This document shows, in pieces, positions 10,295-19,120 of a stretch of DNA of 64,000 nt; position 1 is the stretch's first letter; every line of letters begins with the position of its first letter. Origin of the DNA: Fulvimarina pelagi HTCC2506. GTDB taxonomy: Bacteria > Pseudomonadota > Alphaproteobacteria > Rhizobiales > Rhizobiaceae. The notes under the pieces were generated by a model. The model was given only the letters and a program-made list of their open reading frames with translations, was not told the DNA's origin and ran no database searches. Made by a program: the position numbers and the translations under genes. The DNA is taken from assembly GCF_000153705.1 (NCBI RefSeq), contig NZ_DS022272.1, positions 2,616,798-2,680,797 of the forward strand, written 5' to 3'.

Positions 10295-11176
10295 TCAATT
10301 CAGGAGGCCGGCATGGCGCAACGCGGCGTCGACGATCTCCGCCGTCTCGTCCGAAACCGGCACCATTGGCGAACGCATCACGTTCCGGCACTTGCCGATC
10401 TTCGAGAGCGCGTACTTCACGCCTGCGGGACTCGGCTCGATGAAGAGCGCCTTGTGCAGCGGGGCGAGCCTGTCCTGATATTCGAGCGCCTTGACGTAAT
10501 CCTTCGCCGCGCAGGCCGCCTGAAACTCGGCGCAAAGCCTGGGAGCAACGTTAGCCGTCACCGAGATGCACCCAACGCCGCCATGGGCGTTGAAGCCGAG
10601 CGCGGTTACATCCTCTCCGGAGAGCTGCACGAAGTCCGGTCCGCAGAGGTGGCGCTGCTCGGAGACCCGGTCCATCTTCGCCGTCGCATCCTTCACGCCG
10701 ACGATGTTGGAGAAGTCGTTCGCGAGTTGCGCCATCGTCTCCGGCGTCATGTCGATGATCGACCGCCCCGGAATGTTGTAGATGACGATCGGGATCGAGA
10801 TCGCCTTCGCGACAGCCGAGAAATGGGCATAAAGCCCGCGCTGGTTCGGCTTGTTGTAATAGGGCGTGACGACGAGCACCCCGTCCGCTCCCGCCTGTTC
10901 GGCGAAGGTCGCAAGCTCGATCGCCTCGGCCGTGTTGTTCGAGCCTGCCCCCGCGATCACCGGCACGCGGCCCTTAGCGGTGCGGATGCAGAGCTCGACG
11001 ACCTCCTTGTGCTCGTCATGGCTGAGCGTCGGCGTCTCGCCGGTCGTCCCCACCGGCACGAGACCGGAGGAACCTTCCGCGATCTGCCATTCGACGAAGT
11101 CGGCAAATCCCGCCTCGTCGAACGCGCCATCGTCGGTGAACGGCGTTATCGTCGCCGGCATCGAACCTGTAAACAT
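10295..11176 (-). CDS. dapA: 4-hydroxy-tetrahydrodipicolinate synthase
   Basis: The enzyme condenses pyruvate with aspartate semialdehyde in the lysine/diaminopimelate pathway. The 293-residue TIM barrel has GTTGETPTL (43-51), [11 protein letters not shown] (106-116), the substrate-binding arginine in NIPGRS (around 138) and the Schiff-base lysine in GVKDA (around 161). All catalytic positions look intact. It is the first gene of a dapA-smpB pair. Confidence 0.95.
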   Translation of the reverse strand: MFTGSMPATITPFTDDGAFDEAGFADFVEWQIAEGSSGLVPVGTTGETPTLSHDEHKEVVELCIRTAKGRVPVIAGAGSNNTAEAIELATFAEQAGADGVLVVTPYYNKPNQRGLYAHFSAVAKAISIPIVIYNIPGRSIIDMTPETMAQLANDFSNIVGVKDATAKMDRVSEQRHLCGPDFVQLSGEDVTALGFNAHGGVGCISVTANVAPRLCAEFQAACAAKDYVKALEYQDRLAPLHKALFIEPSPAGVKYALSKIGKCRNVMRSPMVPVSDETAEIVDAALRHAGLLN

Positions 11177-11676
11177 GGTGGCCTCTCAACTCTCCCCCTC
11201 GGGGCCACGTCCGTGTGGTTGCAAACGCGCCCCGGCGCGGCATGTCCTCAGCCGCTTTCCGGTTTCGAGCGGATACACCGACATGGGTTCATTTGCCAAC
11301 GGGGGGCATCACAGCGTGAAAGGCAGGAGAGTTTCAGTCTCACTCCAAGCTGAAGACTATGCGAACGCTGGTGCACCTGCGAAAGCGTTGGGCAGAAGCG
11401 ATTGAAACGAATTTCGCTCGTTTCGAGCATATTATCGGTCAGATCAAGCCATGGTATTCAGCTGGTTTGACGATCGAACGATTTTAGCGGCGCCTCGGTT
11501 TTGCAATATCATAGCCGTTCCCGATGCCATCAGTTACTGCTGCAAGGTCTTATCAGTTTTTCCGCCCTCCGCTTGGGGGAAAGATAGCGCAATCTCCGAT
11601 GGCTGTGACGCACGATCTGTTTCCACGATCGACGATTGGCTTTAGGAACGGGCGACTCGCCGGAACAGTAAAATTC
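11177..11676. other. 500-bp divergent intergenic region (dapA / GntR regulator)
   Basis: No gene is supported here. A perfect 7-bp hairpin, GAAACGA (11404-11410) with TCGTTTC (11418-11424), occurs in the middle. The region should contain the promoters of dapA (minus) and the GntR gene (plus), but I could not assign boxes. Confidence 0.4.
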
Positions 11677-12372
11677 ATGACGTCCAAGAAGGCCTTGATC
11701 GATCGCGTCGTCGTCATTTGCGCAACCTTGCGCAGTGCGATCATCGAACGTGCTTTATCGCCAGGAGACAAATTGCCAGAGGATTCTCTCGGCGAGAGCT
11801 TCGGCGTCAGCCGCACGATCGCCCGCCAGGCGCTCGGGCAACTTGCTGCCGAGGGCCTCGTCAATTTGAGGCGCAATCGCATCGCAGTCGTCGCGACGCC
11901 AACGATCGAGGAGGCACGTGACACTTTCGAAATTCGGATTGCGCTCGAAGCGCTGGTGGCCGACTGTCTCGCCGCCTCGATCACGCCGCAGCAGATCAAA
12001 CGGCTAAGAAGTCATATTTCCGATCAGGCGAAGGCCAATCTGACGAGCGAGCCTGAATCGATTCGCCTTGCAACCGACTTCCACGTCATCCTCGCCGAAA
12101 TGACGGGCCGCCCGATCCTTGAACGGTATGTGACCGAAGTCGCCTATCGCAGCGGTCTCGCGCTTTCCGCATATGGACGGCCCCATTCGAACGACTGCGC
12201 GATCGAGGAGCATCGGCGGATCGTCGATGCGCTCGAGGCCGGCGATGCCGAGGCCGCCGCCCGCGTGATGACCAGCCATCTGTCCGCCGTCGCCGAGCGA
12301 GCCCACGTCCAGGCCTCGCGTCAGCCGCCGCGCGATCTCTCAGCGATCCTCGCTCCTTATATCGCGAACTGA
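11677..12372 (+). CDS. GntR-family regulator, FCD subgroup
   Basis: The 231-residue protein has an N-terminal winged helix (LRSAIIERALSPGDKLPEDSLGESFGVSRTIARQAL, roughly residues 17-52, including GVSRTIARQAL). A helical FCD ligand domain follows with D/H metal-type residues (RLATDFHVIL, EHRRIVDALEAGD). A frame is open back to 11524, but MTSKKALIDRV gives a normal start. It precedes the ABC importer genes on the same strand and is the likely regulator of the hydantoin-type island. Confidence 0.85.
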   Translation: MTSKKALIDRVVVICATLRSAIIERALSPGDKLPEDSLGESFGVSRTIARQALGQLAAEGLVNLRRNRIAVVATPTIEEARDTFEIRIALEALVADCLAASITPQQIKRLRSHISDQAKANLTSEPESIRLATDFHVILAEMTGRPILERYVTEVAYRSGLALSAYGRPHSNDCAIEEHRRIVDALEAGDAEAAARVMTSHLSAVAERAHVQASRQPPRDLSAILAPYIAN

Positions 12373-12494
12373 AGGCTCCGAGTTGGGTCGCGCTCCACGT
12401 GCTTGCGCAATGCCGACCCTGGATAGGCGACACTCTCAGGCGACTGGAAAACTAAGAGAACCTCCCGGCCCGCCCTTCCCTTTCGATCTCAAAA

Positions 12495-12559
12495 ATGCAT
12501 ACACTTAAGCAGTCAACGTGCATGCAAAATTTCGTGGCATGCTGGCGCTTTTGCATGCA
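12495..12559. promoter_or_regulatory. Cluster of TGCATGCA-type palindromes (putative GntR operator)
   Basis: Two identical 8-bp palindromes TGCATGCA lie at 12519-12526 and 12552-12559. They form part of a perfect 10-bp inverted repeat, GCATGCAAAA (12520-12529) and TTTTGCATGC (12549-12558). A third GCATGC lies between them (12537-12542) and ATGCAT lies at 12495-12500. The cluster sits 43-107 bp before the solute-binding-protein gene and follows the GntR gene, the expected place for its operator. Regulator assignment is inferred. Confidence 0.55.
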
Positions 12560-12601
12560 GTCCATCGCCCTGAACGCTTCCTGACAAAAGAGGTTCTGCC
12601 C

Positions 12602-13396
12602 ATGATCAGACAATCCCTGTTCGCACTGACGTTTGCCACTGCCGGGTTCGCAGTAACGCCTTCGCTCGCCGAGATGCTGACGGCGGGAGCCAATGTCGGA
12701 AATGTGCCCTGGGAGTTCCAGGATGAGAACGGCGAGATCACAGGTTTTGAGGTCGAACTCTTGCAAGAAGTCGCAAGCCGGCTCGACTACGAGGGTGTCG
12801 ACATCCAGAACATCCCGTTCAACGGCTTGTTCTCGGCCGTGCAGTCGGGTCGGATCGACGTCGCGATCTCGTCGATCACCATTACCGACGAGCGCCTGCA
12901 GTCGGTCTCCTTCGCCCAGCCCTATTACGATAGCGACCAGTCGCTTTCGACGCGAACCGACTCCGGTATCTCCAGCACGCAAGACCTGGAGGGAAAAACG
13001 GTCGGCGTCGATACAGGATCGACCGGCGACATGTATGCGAGCGAGCGAGAGGCCGATTGGGGACTTGCCGGCATCTCTCGCTATGAGGGGCTGAACCCGG
13101 CAATGCTCGATCTCGCTGCTGGTCGCATCGACGCGTATGTTTCGGATATACCGGCGGTTGCCTACTACCTGCGTGACAAGCCCGATATGGAGGTGGTCGA
13201 GCGCCTGAAGACCGGCGAACAGTATTCGATGATGTTCGCTAAGGATTCGGAACTTGCAGCAAAGGCGAACGAGGTTCTGACCACGCTTAAGAACGAAGGC
13301 TATATCGCCTCGCTTCACGAAAAATGGTTCGGCACGGCGCCCGAGGACACGACCAGCACCGTTACCGTGATGGACATGCCGGCTCCGAAGTCCTGA
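12602..13396 (+). CDS. Amino-acid ABC transporter substrate-binding protein (SBP_bac_3)
   Basis: The 264-residue periplasmic protein has a signal peptide (1-23, ending SLAE). The SBP_bac_3 signature begins PWEFQDENGEITGFEVELLQ (split around residues 39-58), followed by PFNGLFSAVQSGRIDVAIS and GKTVGVDTGST. An AGAGG ribosome site lies about 8 nt upstream of 12602. It is the first structural gene after the palindrome cluster. The ligand is probably polar or amino-acid-like. Confidence 0.9.
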   Translation: MIRQSLFALTFATAGFAVTPSLAEMLTAGANVGNVPWEFQDENGEITGFEVELLQEVASRLDYEGVDIQNIPFNGLFSAVQSGRIDVAISSITITDERLQSVSFAQPYYDSDQSLSTRTDSGISSTQDLEGKTVGVDTGSTGDMYASEREADWGLAGISRYEGLNPAMLDLAAGRIDAYVSDIPAVAYYLRDKPDMEVVERLKTGEQYSMMFAKDSELAAKANEVLTTLKNEGYIASLHEKWFGTAPEDTTSTVTVMDMPAPKS

Positions 13397-13420
13397 TCGG
13401 GCAGATTTCGAGAAAAGATC

Positions 13421-13456
13421 GACGCGGATCGTGCAGACTCATGCTCGGTCCGCGTC
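13421..13456 (+). other. Stable hairpin between binding-protein and permease genes
   Basis: GACGCGGA (13421-13428) pairs perfectly with TCCGCGTC (13449-13456), with inner GCA/TGC pairing. It lies in the 130-bp gap inside the importer operon. Such intercistronic structures commonly protect the upstream binding-protein mRNA, which is needed in excess over the permease. There is no U-run. Confidence 0.45.
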
Positions 13457-13526
13457 GCGGACCCGTCGACGCCGTTTGGCGGGTCGTGCTCCATAGCGAA
13501 CAGGCAGCTAAGCCTACGAAGGTTCG

Positions 13527-14201
13527 ATGGACATCGTCTCCACCTTCTTCAATGTCGACGTTCTTCTGCGCTACTACCCGCTGCTTCTTGAGGGGTTGTG
13601 GCGCACGATCGCGCTCGGCGTGCTCTCGATCGTCCTCGGCCTGATCGGCGGGCTGCTGCTCGCCATCGCGAGGCTTTACGGCGCGAAGCCAGTCCGGTTT
13701 CTCGCGATCGTCTACATCGACGTTTTCCGTGCGATCCCTGTCCTCGTCTGGCTGGTCATTGTCTACTACGCGTTGCCGTTTCTTGGTGTCCGGCTCTCCG
13801 CCTTCGCGTCCGCGACGACCGCGCTGACGATGATCTCAAGCGCCTACACCGCCGAAATCTACCGGGCCGGCATCGAGGCAGTGCCGCGCGGCCAGTTCGA
13901 GGCCGCCCAGTCGATCGGCCTCGGATCTTTCGATCTCATGCGCGACGTCGTCCTGCCGCAAGCGATCCGCATCGTCATTCCGCCGCTCACCAACAATTCG
14001 ATCAATGTCCTGAAGGACACGGCACTCGCGTCTGTCGTTGCGCTGCCGGACCTGTTGAAACAGGCAACCCAGGCACAGGCGCTCGCCGCGAACCCGACCC
14101 CGCTCATTGGAGCGGCGATCCTCTACCTGATCCTGCTGCTTCCGCTCGTTCGCCTGGTCGCGGTGTTCGAGGCACGCTATTCCAGGCGGGGCGCGCGCTG
14201 A
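13527..14201 (+). CDS. Amino-acid ABC transporter permease (HisM/GlnP type)
   Basis: The 224-residue inner-membrane protein has about five hydrophobic segments. The EAA loop lies around residues 120-146 (EAVPRGQFEAAQSIGLG), followed by VLPQAIRIVIPPLTNNSI. FRAIPVLVWLV is typical of the HisMQ group. The same chain may form a homodimer because only one permease gene is present. Its stop overlaps the ATPase start as ATGA. Confidence 0.9.
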   Translation: MDIVSTFFNVDVLLRYYPLLLEGLWRTIALGVLSIVLGLIGGLLLAIARLYGAKPVRFLAIVYIDVFRAIPVLVWLVIVYYALPFLGVRLSAFASATTALTMISSAYTAEIYRAGIEAVPRGQFEAAQSIGLGSFDLMRDVVLPQAIRIVIPPLTNNSINVLKDTALASVVALPDLLKQATQAQALAANPTPLIGAAILYLILLLPLVRLVAVFEARYSRRGAR

Positions 14202-14944
14202 TGAGCCAGCCGGAAGCGATCATCTCGATGAAGGGCGTCGGCAAGCGCTTCGGCAAGTTCGAGGCCCTGAAGGACATCGATCTGGAGATCGCGCGCGGCG
14301 AGGTCGTCGTTCTCCTTGGGCCGTCCGGCTCGGGCAAATCGACCCTCATCCGCTGCATCAACCTTCTCGAGGAATACGATGCGGGCGACGTCCACGTCGA
14401 CGGCATTCGCGTGGAGAAGGGCAAGAAGCTTCAGAGCGTCCGGCAGGAAGTCGCGATGGTCTTCCAGGCGTTCAATCTTTTTCCCAATCACACGATCCTC
14501 GACAATGTCGCGCTTGGGCCCGTCCGCGTGCGCAAACTGTCCTGGAAGGACGCGCGGGAACGAGCCCGCAGACTGCTCGACCGCGTCGGGATCGCCGAAC
14601 AGGCCGAGAAATATCCGAGCCAGCTCTCTGGCGGCCAACAGCAGCGCGTCGGCATCGCCCGTGCACTCGCCATGGAGCCGCGCATCCTGCTCTTCGACGA
14701 ACCGACATCGGCGCTCGACCCGGAGATGGTCGGAGAGGTTCTCGACGTCATCAAGGGGCTCGCCGGAGACGGCGTGACACTCGTTCTGGTGACGCATGAG
14801 ATGGGATTTGCCCGGCAGGTGGCGGATCGGATCGTCTTCATGGAGGCCGGAAGGATCAAGGAAATTGCGCCCCCGGACGACTTCTTTACGGCGACCAGGA
14901 ACGAGCGCGCCCGCGCCTTCCTCGACGCCGTCCTCAATCATTGA
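14201..14944 (+). CDS. Amino-acid ABC transporter ATP-binding protein (GlnQ type)
   Basis: The 247-residue ATPase has Walker [10 protein letters not shown] (near 39-47), Q-loop [11 protein letters not shown], signature LSGGQQQR, Walker [13 protein letters not shown] and the H-loop VTHEM. It energises the importer formed with the two preceding genes. Start ATG at 14201 overlaps the permease stop. The reading frame is open far upstream, but that part is antiphase permease sequence. Confidence 0.93.
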   Translation: MSQPEAIISMKGVGKRFGKFEALKDIDLEIARGEVVVLLGPSGSGKSTLIRCINLLEEYDAGDVHVDGIRVEKGKKLQSVRQEVAMVFQAFNLFPNHTILDNVALGPVRVRKLSWKDARERARRLLDRVGIAEQAEKYPSQLSGGQQQRVGIARALAMEPRILLFDEPTSALDPEMVGEVLDVIKGLAGDGVTLVLVTHEMGFARQVADRIVFMEAGRIKEIAPPDDFFTATRNERARAFLDAVLNH

Positions 14945-14983
14945 GCGCGTAAAGCGCCGTACACACCACATCAGGTTCCAAAA

Positions 14984-16204
14984 ATGCCACTCGATATCGA
15001 TTTCGTCCGCAAGCAATTCCCGGCCCTCTCCGGCGAATGGGTCTTCATGGACAATGCGGGCGGAAGCCAGGTTCTCTCGCGCGTCGCGGATCGCGTCAGC
15101 GACTATCTCCTGACCTCGAATGTCCAGACTGGCGCGAGCTATGAGCCGAGCCAACGCTCGACCGCGCGCGTCAGGGCCGCGCGCCAGGCTTTCTCCGAAT
15201 ACGTTAATGCCAAGGACGCCGGCGAGATCGTCATGGGCGCCTCGACGACGATGCTGATCCGTATCCTGTCGGAAGGGCTCATGGGCAAACTCGGCGCCGG
15301 CGACGAGATCATCGTGACCGATACCGACCATGAAGCGAATATTGGCCCGTGGCTGAAACACGAGGCGCGAGGGGTCAAGATCAAGGTCTGGCACTGCGAT
15401 CCCGAGACCTTCGAACTCGATCCTGCCGATCTTCGAAACCTGATGAGCGAGCGCACGAAGCTCGTCTGCGTAACTCATGCTTCGAACATCCTGGGCACGA
15501 TCAATCCGATCGCCGAGATCTCGAAGATCGCTCACGATGGTGGCGCGGAAGTCTGCGTCGACGGGGTCGCCTATGCACCGCATCGTGCGATCGACGTTCA
15601 GGCGCTCGGCTGCGATTACTACGTCTTCAGCACCTACAAGCTGTTCGGGCCGCATTTTGCCGTCATGTGGGGCAAGCGCGAGAAGCTGCTCGAACTCGAC
15701 AACATCTATCACTTCTTCTTCGGCAAGGACTCCGTCCCGCACAAGCTGGAGCCCGGCAACATCAATTACGAACTGGCGCACGGCTCGGTCGGCGCGATCG
15801 ACTACGTCAACGAACTCGGCAGCCAGGCCGGCGCGGCCGACGGCCGAAACGCCATCGAGGCCGGCTTCGCTGATATTGCTGAGCACGAGCGAGCGATCAC
15901 CTCTAGACTTTTTGATTTTCTTCAGAGCCGCAACTCGATCCGCATCATAGGGCGCACAACCGATGCGATCGAAGAGAGGGTGGCAACGGTCAGCTTCACC
16001 GTCGGCGACCAGAATTCGAAATCCATCGTCGACCGGATCGACGCGCACAAGATTGGAATTCGGTTCGGCGACTTCTACGCCCGGCGCCTGATCGACAATC
16101 TGGGCCTATCCGACCGCAACGGCGTCGTGCGCGTCTCGATGGTTCACTACAATACCCATGACGAGGTCGACCGCCTGATCGGCGCGCTCGAACCGCTGAT
16201 CTGA
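14984..16204 (+). CDS. Cysteine desulfurase-like class-V PLP enzyme (TIGR01976 type)
   Basis: The 406-residue protein has the class-V aminotransferase fold. Asp193 in VDGVAYAPH should contact the PLP nitrogen and Lys219 in STYKLFGPH is the Schiff-base lysine. The catalytic cysteine loop of true cysteine desulfurases is absent; the equivalent C-terminal part reads GIRFGDFYARRL. It therefore belongs to the cysteine-desulfurase-like subgroup of unknown substrate. It lies 39 bp after the ABC ATPase and before the hydantoinase, which suggests a step in the same catabolic route. Confidence 0.75.
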   Translation: MPLDIDFVRKQFPALSGEWVFMDNAGGSQVLSRVADRVSDYLLTSNVQTGASYEPSQRSTARVRAARQAFSEYVNAKDAGEIVMGASTTMLIRILSEGLMGKLGAGDEIIVTDTDHEANIGPWLKHEARGVKIKVWHCDPETFELDPADLRNLMSERTKLVCVTHASNILGTINPIAEISKIAHDGGAEVCVDGVAYAPHRAIDVQALGCDYYVFSTYKLFGPHFAVMWGKREKLLELDNIYHFFFGKDSVPHKLEPGNINYELAHGSVGAIDYVNELGSQAGAADGRNAIEAGFADIAEHERAITSRLFDFLQSRNSIRIIGRTTDAIEERVATVSFTVGDQNSKSIVDRIDAHKIGIRFGDFYARRLIDNLGLSDRNGVVRVSMVHYNTHDEVDRLIGALEPLI

Positions 16205-16244
16205 ACCGCCTGCATCCCTTTTCCTTTCGCACCGGGAAAGCCTC

Positions 16245-17651
16245 ATGTCCTTCGATCTCATCGTCCGCAACGGCACCATAGCGACGGCTTCCGACGTCTA
16301 TCCAGCGGATATTGCGGTGAAAGAAGGGGTGATCGTCCAGATCGGCCGCGATCTCGGCGAGGCGAAAGATGAGATCGACGCGTCCGGCAAATACGTCCTT
16401 CCCGGAGGCATCGACAGTCATGTCCATATCGCGCAGCCCTCGGGCGACGGCATCGTCATGGCCGACGATTTCGAGAGCGGCACGCGCTCCGCACTCTTCG
16501 GAGGCAACACGACGATCCTGCCGTTCTGCCTGCAGGAAAAAGGGCAAAGCCTTCGCGAGGCTCTGAAGCGTTACCACGCGCTTGCGGAAGGCAATTGCTA
16601 CACCGACGTCTCCTTCCACCTGATCATTTCCGATCCCACGCCCTCGGTGCTCGGGCAGGAACTTCCGGCCCTCGTCGAGGACGGCTACACCTCTTTCAAG
16701 GTGTTCATGACCTACGAGGCGCTCCGCCTGAGCGATGCCGAAATCCTCGACACGATGGATGTCGCCCGGCGCACCGGCGCGCTCGTCATGGTCCATTGCG
16801 AGAACGAGGACGCGATCCGCTATCTGATCGGACGCCACGAGGCGGACGGCCAGCTCGCCCCGAAATCCCACGCCTCGACCCGCCCGATCGCGGTGGAACG
16901 GGAGGCGACCCATCGCGCGGTTTCGCTTGCCGAGGTCGCCGACGTGCCGCTCGTCATCGTCCACGTCTCGAACGGCGAGGCGATAGAGGAGATCGAGCGC
17001 GCGCGGCGGCGCGGACACAAGGTGATCGGCGAGACCTGCCCTCAATATCTGATGCTGACCGCAGACGATCTTGACGGCATGGACTGGGAGGGCGCCAAGT
17101 TCGTCTGTTCGCCGCCACCGCGCGACAAAGAGAGCCAGCAAGCCTGCTGGGACGGCCTCGAACGCGGCGTCTTCGATCTGTTTTCGTCCGATCACTGCCC
17201 GTTCCGCTACGATGATCCGGAGGGCAAGCTCAATCCGAAGGGGGCGAATCATTTTCGGCATATTCCGAACGGCATTCCGGGCGTCGAGACGCGCCTGCCG
17301 ATCCTCTTTTCGGAGGGTGTCCTAAAGGGCCGGATCGATCTCCCACGATTTGTCGCGCTGACCTCGACCAATCAGGCGAAAACCTACGGACTCTACCCCC
17401 AGAAAGGGACGATCGCGATCGGATCAGACGCCGATCTCACCGTGTGGGATCCGAACCTGACGCGCACCGTCGCACACGCCGAAATGCACGACGGCGCCGA
17501 CTACTCGCCTTACGAGGGGCTCGAACTGACTGGGTGGCCAATCACGACGATCCTTGGTGGCAAAGTCATGATCCACGACGGCGAACTGCTGGGCTCCAAG
17601 GGCGACGGTATATACCGAAGCCGCGGTCGATCGAATCTGGCAACGCGCTGA
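16245..17651 (+). CDS. D-hydantoinase/dihydropyrimidinase
   Basis: This amidohydrolase opens hydantoin or dihydropyrimidine rings to N-carbamoyl amino acids. The 468-residue protein has a complete binuclear metal site: H59 and H61 (SHVHI), Lys152 for carboxylation (FKVFMTY), H184 (MVHCEN), H240 (IVHVSN) and D316 (SSDHCP). Neighbours are the PLP enzyme and ABC importers, with a racemase at the island's end. No carbamoylase accompanies it, so the natural substrate is unclear. Confidence 0.88.
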   Translation: MSFDLIVRNGTIATASDVYPADIAVKEGVIVQIGRDLGEAKDEIDASGKYVLPGGIDSHVHIAQPSGDGIVMADDFESGTRSALFGGNTTILPFCLQEKGQSLREALKRYHALAEGNCYTDVSFHLIISDPTPSVLGQELPALVEDGYTSFKVFMTYEALRLSDAEILDTMDVARRTGALVMVHCENEDAIRYLIGRHEADGQLAPKSHASTRPIAVEREATHRAVSLAEVADVPLVIVHVSNGEAIEEIERARRRGHKVIGETCPQYLMLTADDLDGMDWEGAKFVCSPPPRDKESQQACWDGLERGVFDLFSSDHCPFRYDDPEGKLNPKGANHFRHIPNGIPGVETRLPILFSEGVLKGRIDLPRFVALTSTNQAKTYGLYPQKGTIAIGSDADLTVWDPNLTRTVAHAEMHDGADYSPYEGLELTGWPITTILGGKVMIHDGELLGSKGDGIYRSRGRSNLATR

Positions 17652-18093
17652 ACGCTCGCTGACCCGACAGCCTGTAAACGAGTTCCGAGCGCCGGCGACG
17701 ACCATGCCACTGTTCTCGGCAATTCTTGCGATGAGAGCTGCATAGTCTGTCAGTCTAGTGCAGAACTTCTCGAGCATGCCGAAGATCTCGAAGGTAGGAA
17801 CGGACCATTCGCGCGTCCGTCAACAGCATCGACACTCTCGACGCGAGCGAATTCCCGAGAAGAGTGACGCAAACATAGGCAGGAAGGCCACCCTATCGGA
17901 TTCGTGCACAAGATTTAGTCCACCTGCTTGATAAGAAGTAGCGGTCGCGCACGGGCAATCGGCAACGATCGCACGGAAGTCTCAGCATGTCGTTGGGATC
18001 GAGGTGCGTCCAATGGGATTCGCCGCCCAAAGCGAAACTGGCATGGGGCTTGCTGACGTTTGATCGAGCCATTCGATCAGGAGCCGGTCCCCA
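17652..18093. other. 442-bp gap between hydantoinase and second ABC operon
   Basis: No gene with a good ribosome site and family signature was found. Short minus-strand frames occur, but they look like chance frames. The segment probably carries a promoter for the second transporter operon. No TGCATGCA palindrome was seen in it. Confidence 0.35.
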
Positions 18094-19089
18094 TTGCCAT
18101 CCAACGCCGCCGATCTCGAACTTGCCGACGTCACGAAAGCCTACGGCGAGACCGTCGCCGTCGACCATGTCTCGCTGAAGGTGCCGGCCGGAACCTATTG
18201 CTGCCTTCTTGGCCCATCCGGCTGCGGCAAAACCTCGACCCTGCGAATGGTGGCGGGCCACGAGTTCATCTCCGACGGCGATGTCCTGATCGGCAACACG
18301 GTCGTCAACGACCTCCCGCCGGCGAAGCGCGGCACGGCGATGATGTTCCAGAACTACGCCTTGTTTCCGCACCTTAGCGTTCAGGAGAATGTCGCCTTCT
18401 CTTTGAAGATGGCCGGCATCGGCAAGGCGGAGCGCCTCGAGCGCGCGGACGAGATGCTCGGCATGGTCGACATGGACGCCTATGCGAAGCGCCTGCCGGC
18501 ACGGCTTTCCGGCGGTCAGCAGCAGCGCGTGGCGCTCGCCCGCGCGCTCGTCACCAATCCGACGGTGCTCCTTCTCGACGAGCCCCTGTCCGCGCTTGAC
18601 CCGTTTCTTCGCATCCGGATGCGCGCCGAACTGAAACGCTATCAGCGCGAGTTCGGCATCTCCTTCGTCCACGTGACCCACAGTCAGGAAGAGGCCATGG
18701 CGCTCGCCGACATGGTCGTGGTGATGAACGACGGCCGGATCGAGCAGGTCGGCTCCCCACGCGAGGTCTACAACCATCCGAAGACCCGCTTCGTCGCCCA
18801 GTTCATCGGCGGCCACAATATCGTTCACGAGGGCGCGAGCGCCTATGCCGTGCGGGCGGACAGAATCCGGCTGTTCGCGGCGCAGGCGGACGGAACCACC
18901 GCTTCTCCGGCTACCGTGAGCGATGTCGAGTACCAGGGCATGACGATCCACGTCGCCTTGAAGCGCCAAGACGGAACGGCCCTCCTGGCGACCCTGCCCG
19001 AGCACGAGTTCGACCGCTCGCCGGTCTCCGTCGGCGACACGGTCCAGGTGGGCTGGAACGCCGACGACCGGCACGAACTCGCGGCCTAA
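18094..19089 (+). CDS. Spermidine/putrescine-type ABC transporter ATP-binding protein
   Basis: The 331-residue ATPase has Walker A GPSGCGKTS (near 43-51), Q-loop FQNYALFPHLSV, signature LSGGQQQR, Walker B LLLDEPLSALD, H-loop VTHSQEEA and a C-terminal TOBE-like domain (about 245-325), as in PotA-type importers. It begins with TTG at 18094, supported by AGGAG about 10 nt upstream. It is the first gene of a five-gene operon ending in the racemase. Confidence 0.9.
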   Translation: MPSNAADLELADVTKAYGETVAVDHVSLKVPAGTYCCLLGPSGCGKTSTLRMVAGHEFISDGDVLIGNTVVNDLPPAKRGTAMMFQNYALFPHLSVQENVAFSLKMAGIGKAERLERADEMLGMVDMDAYAKRLPARLSGGQQQRVALARALVTNPTVLLLDEPLSALDPFLRIRMRAELKRYQREFGISFVHVTHSQEEAMALADMVVVMNDGRIEQVGSPREVYNHPKTRFVAQFIGGHNIVHEGASAYAVRADRIRLFAAQADGTTASPATVSDVEYQGMTIHVALKRQDGTALLATLPEHEFDRSPVSVGDTVQVGWNADDRHELAA

Positions 19090-19120
19090 CCCCTCCCAAC
19101 CGAGCGAAAAGGAAACGATC

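Noticed and set aside
14177-16048. 623-codon open frame on the minus strand, antisense to the ABC ATPase and PLP enzyme genes
   Set aside because: It is a mirror of strongly coding plus-strand genes with clear motifs. Long antisense frames are common in high-GC DNA and this one shows no family signature.
17510-17890. Possible remnant of a regulator gene on the minus strand after the hydantoinase
   Set aside because: Short pieces looked protein-like, but stops interrupt them and no family motif could be recognised.
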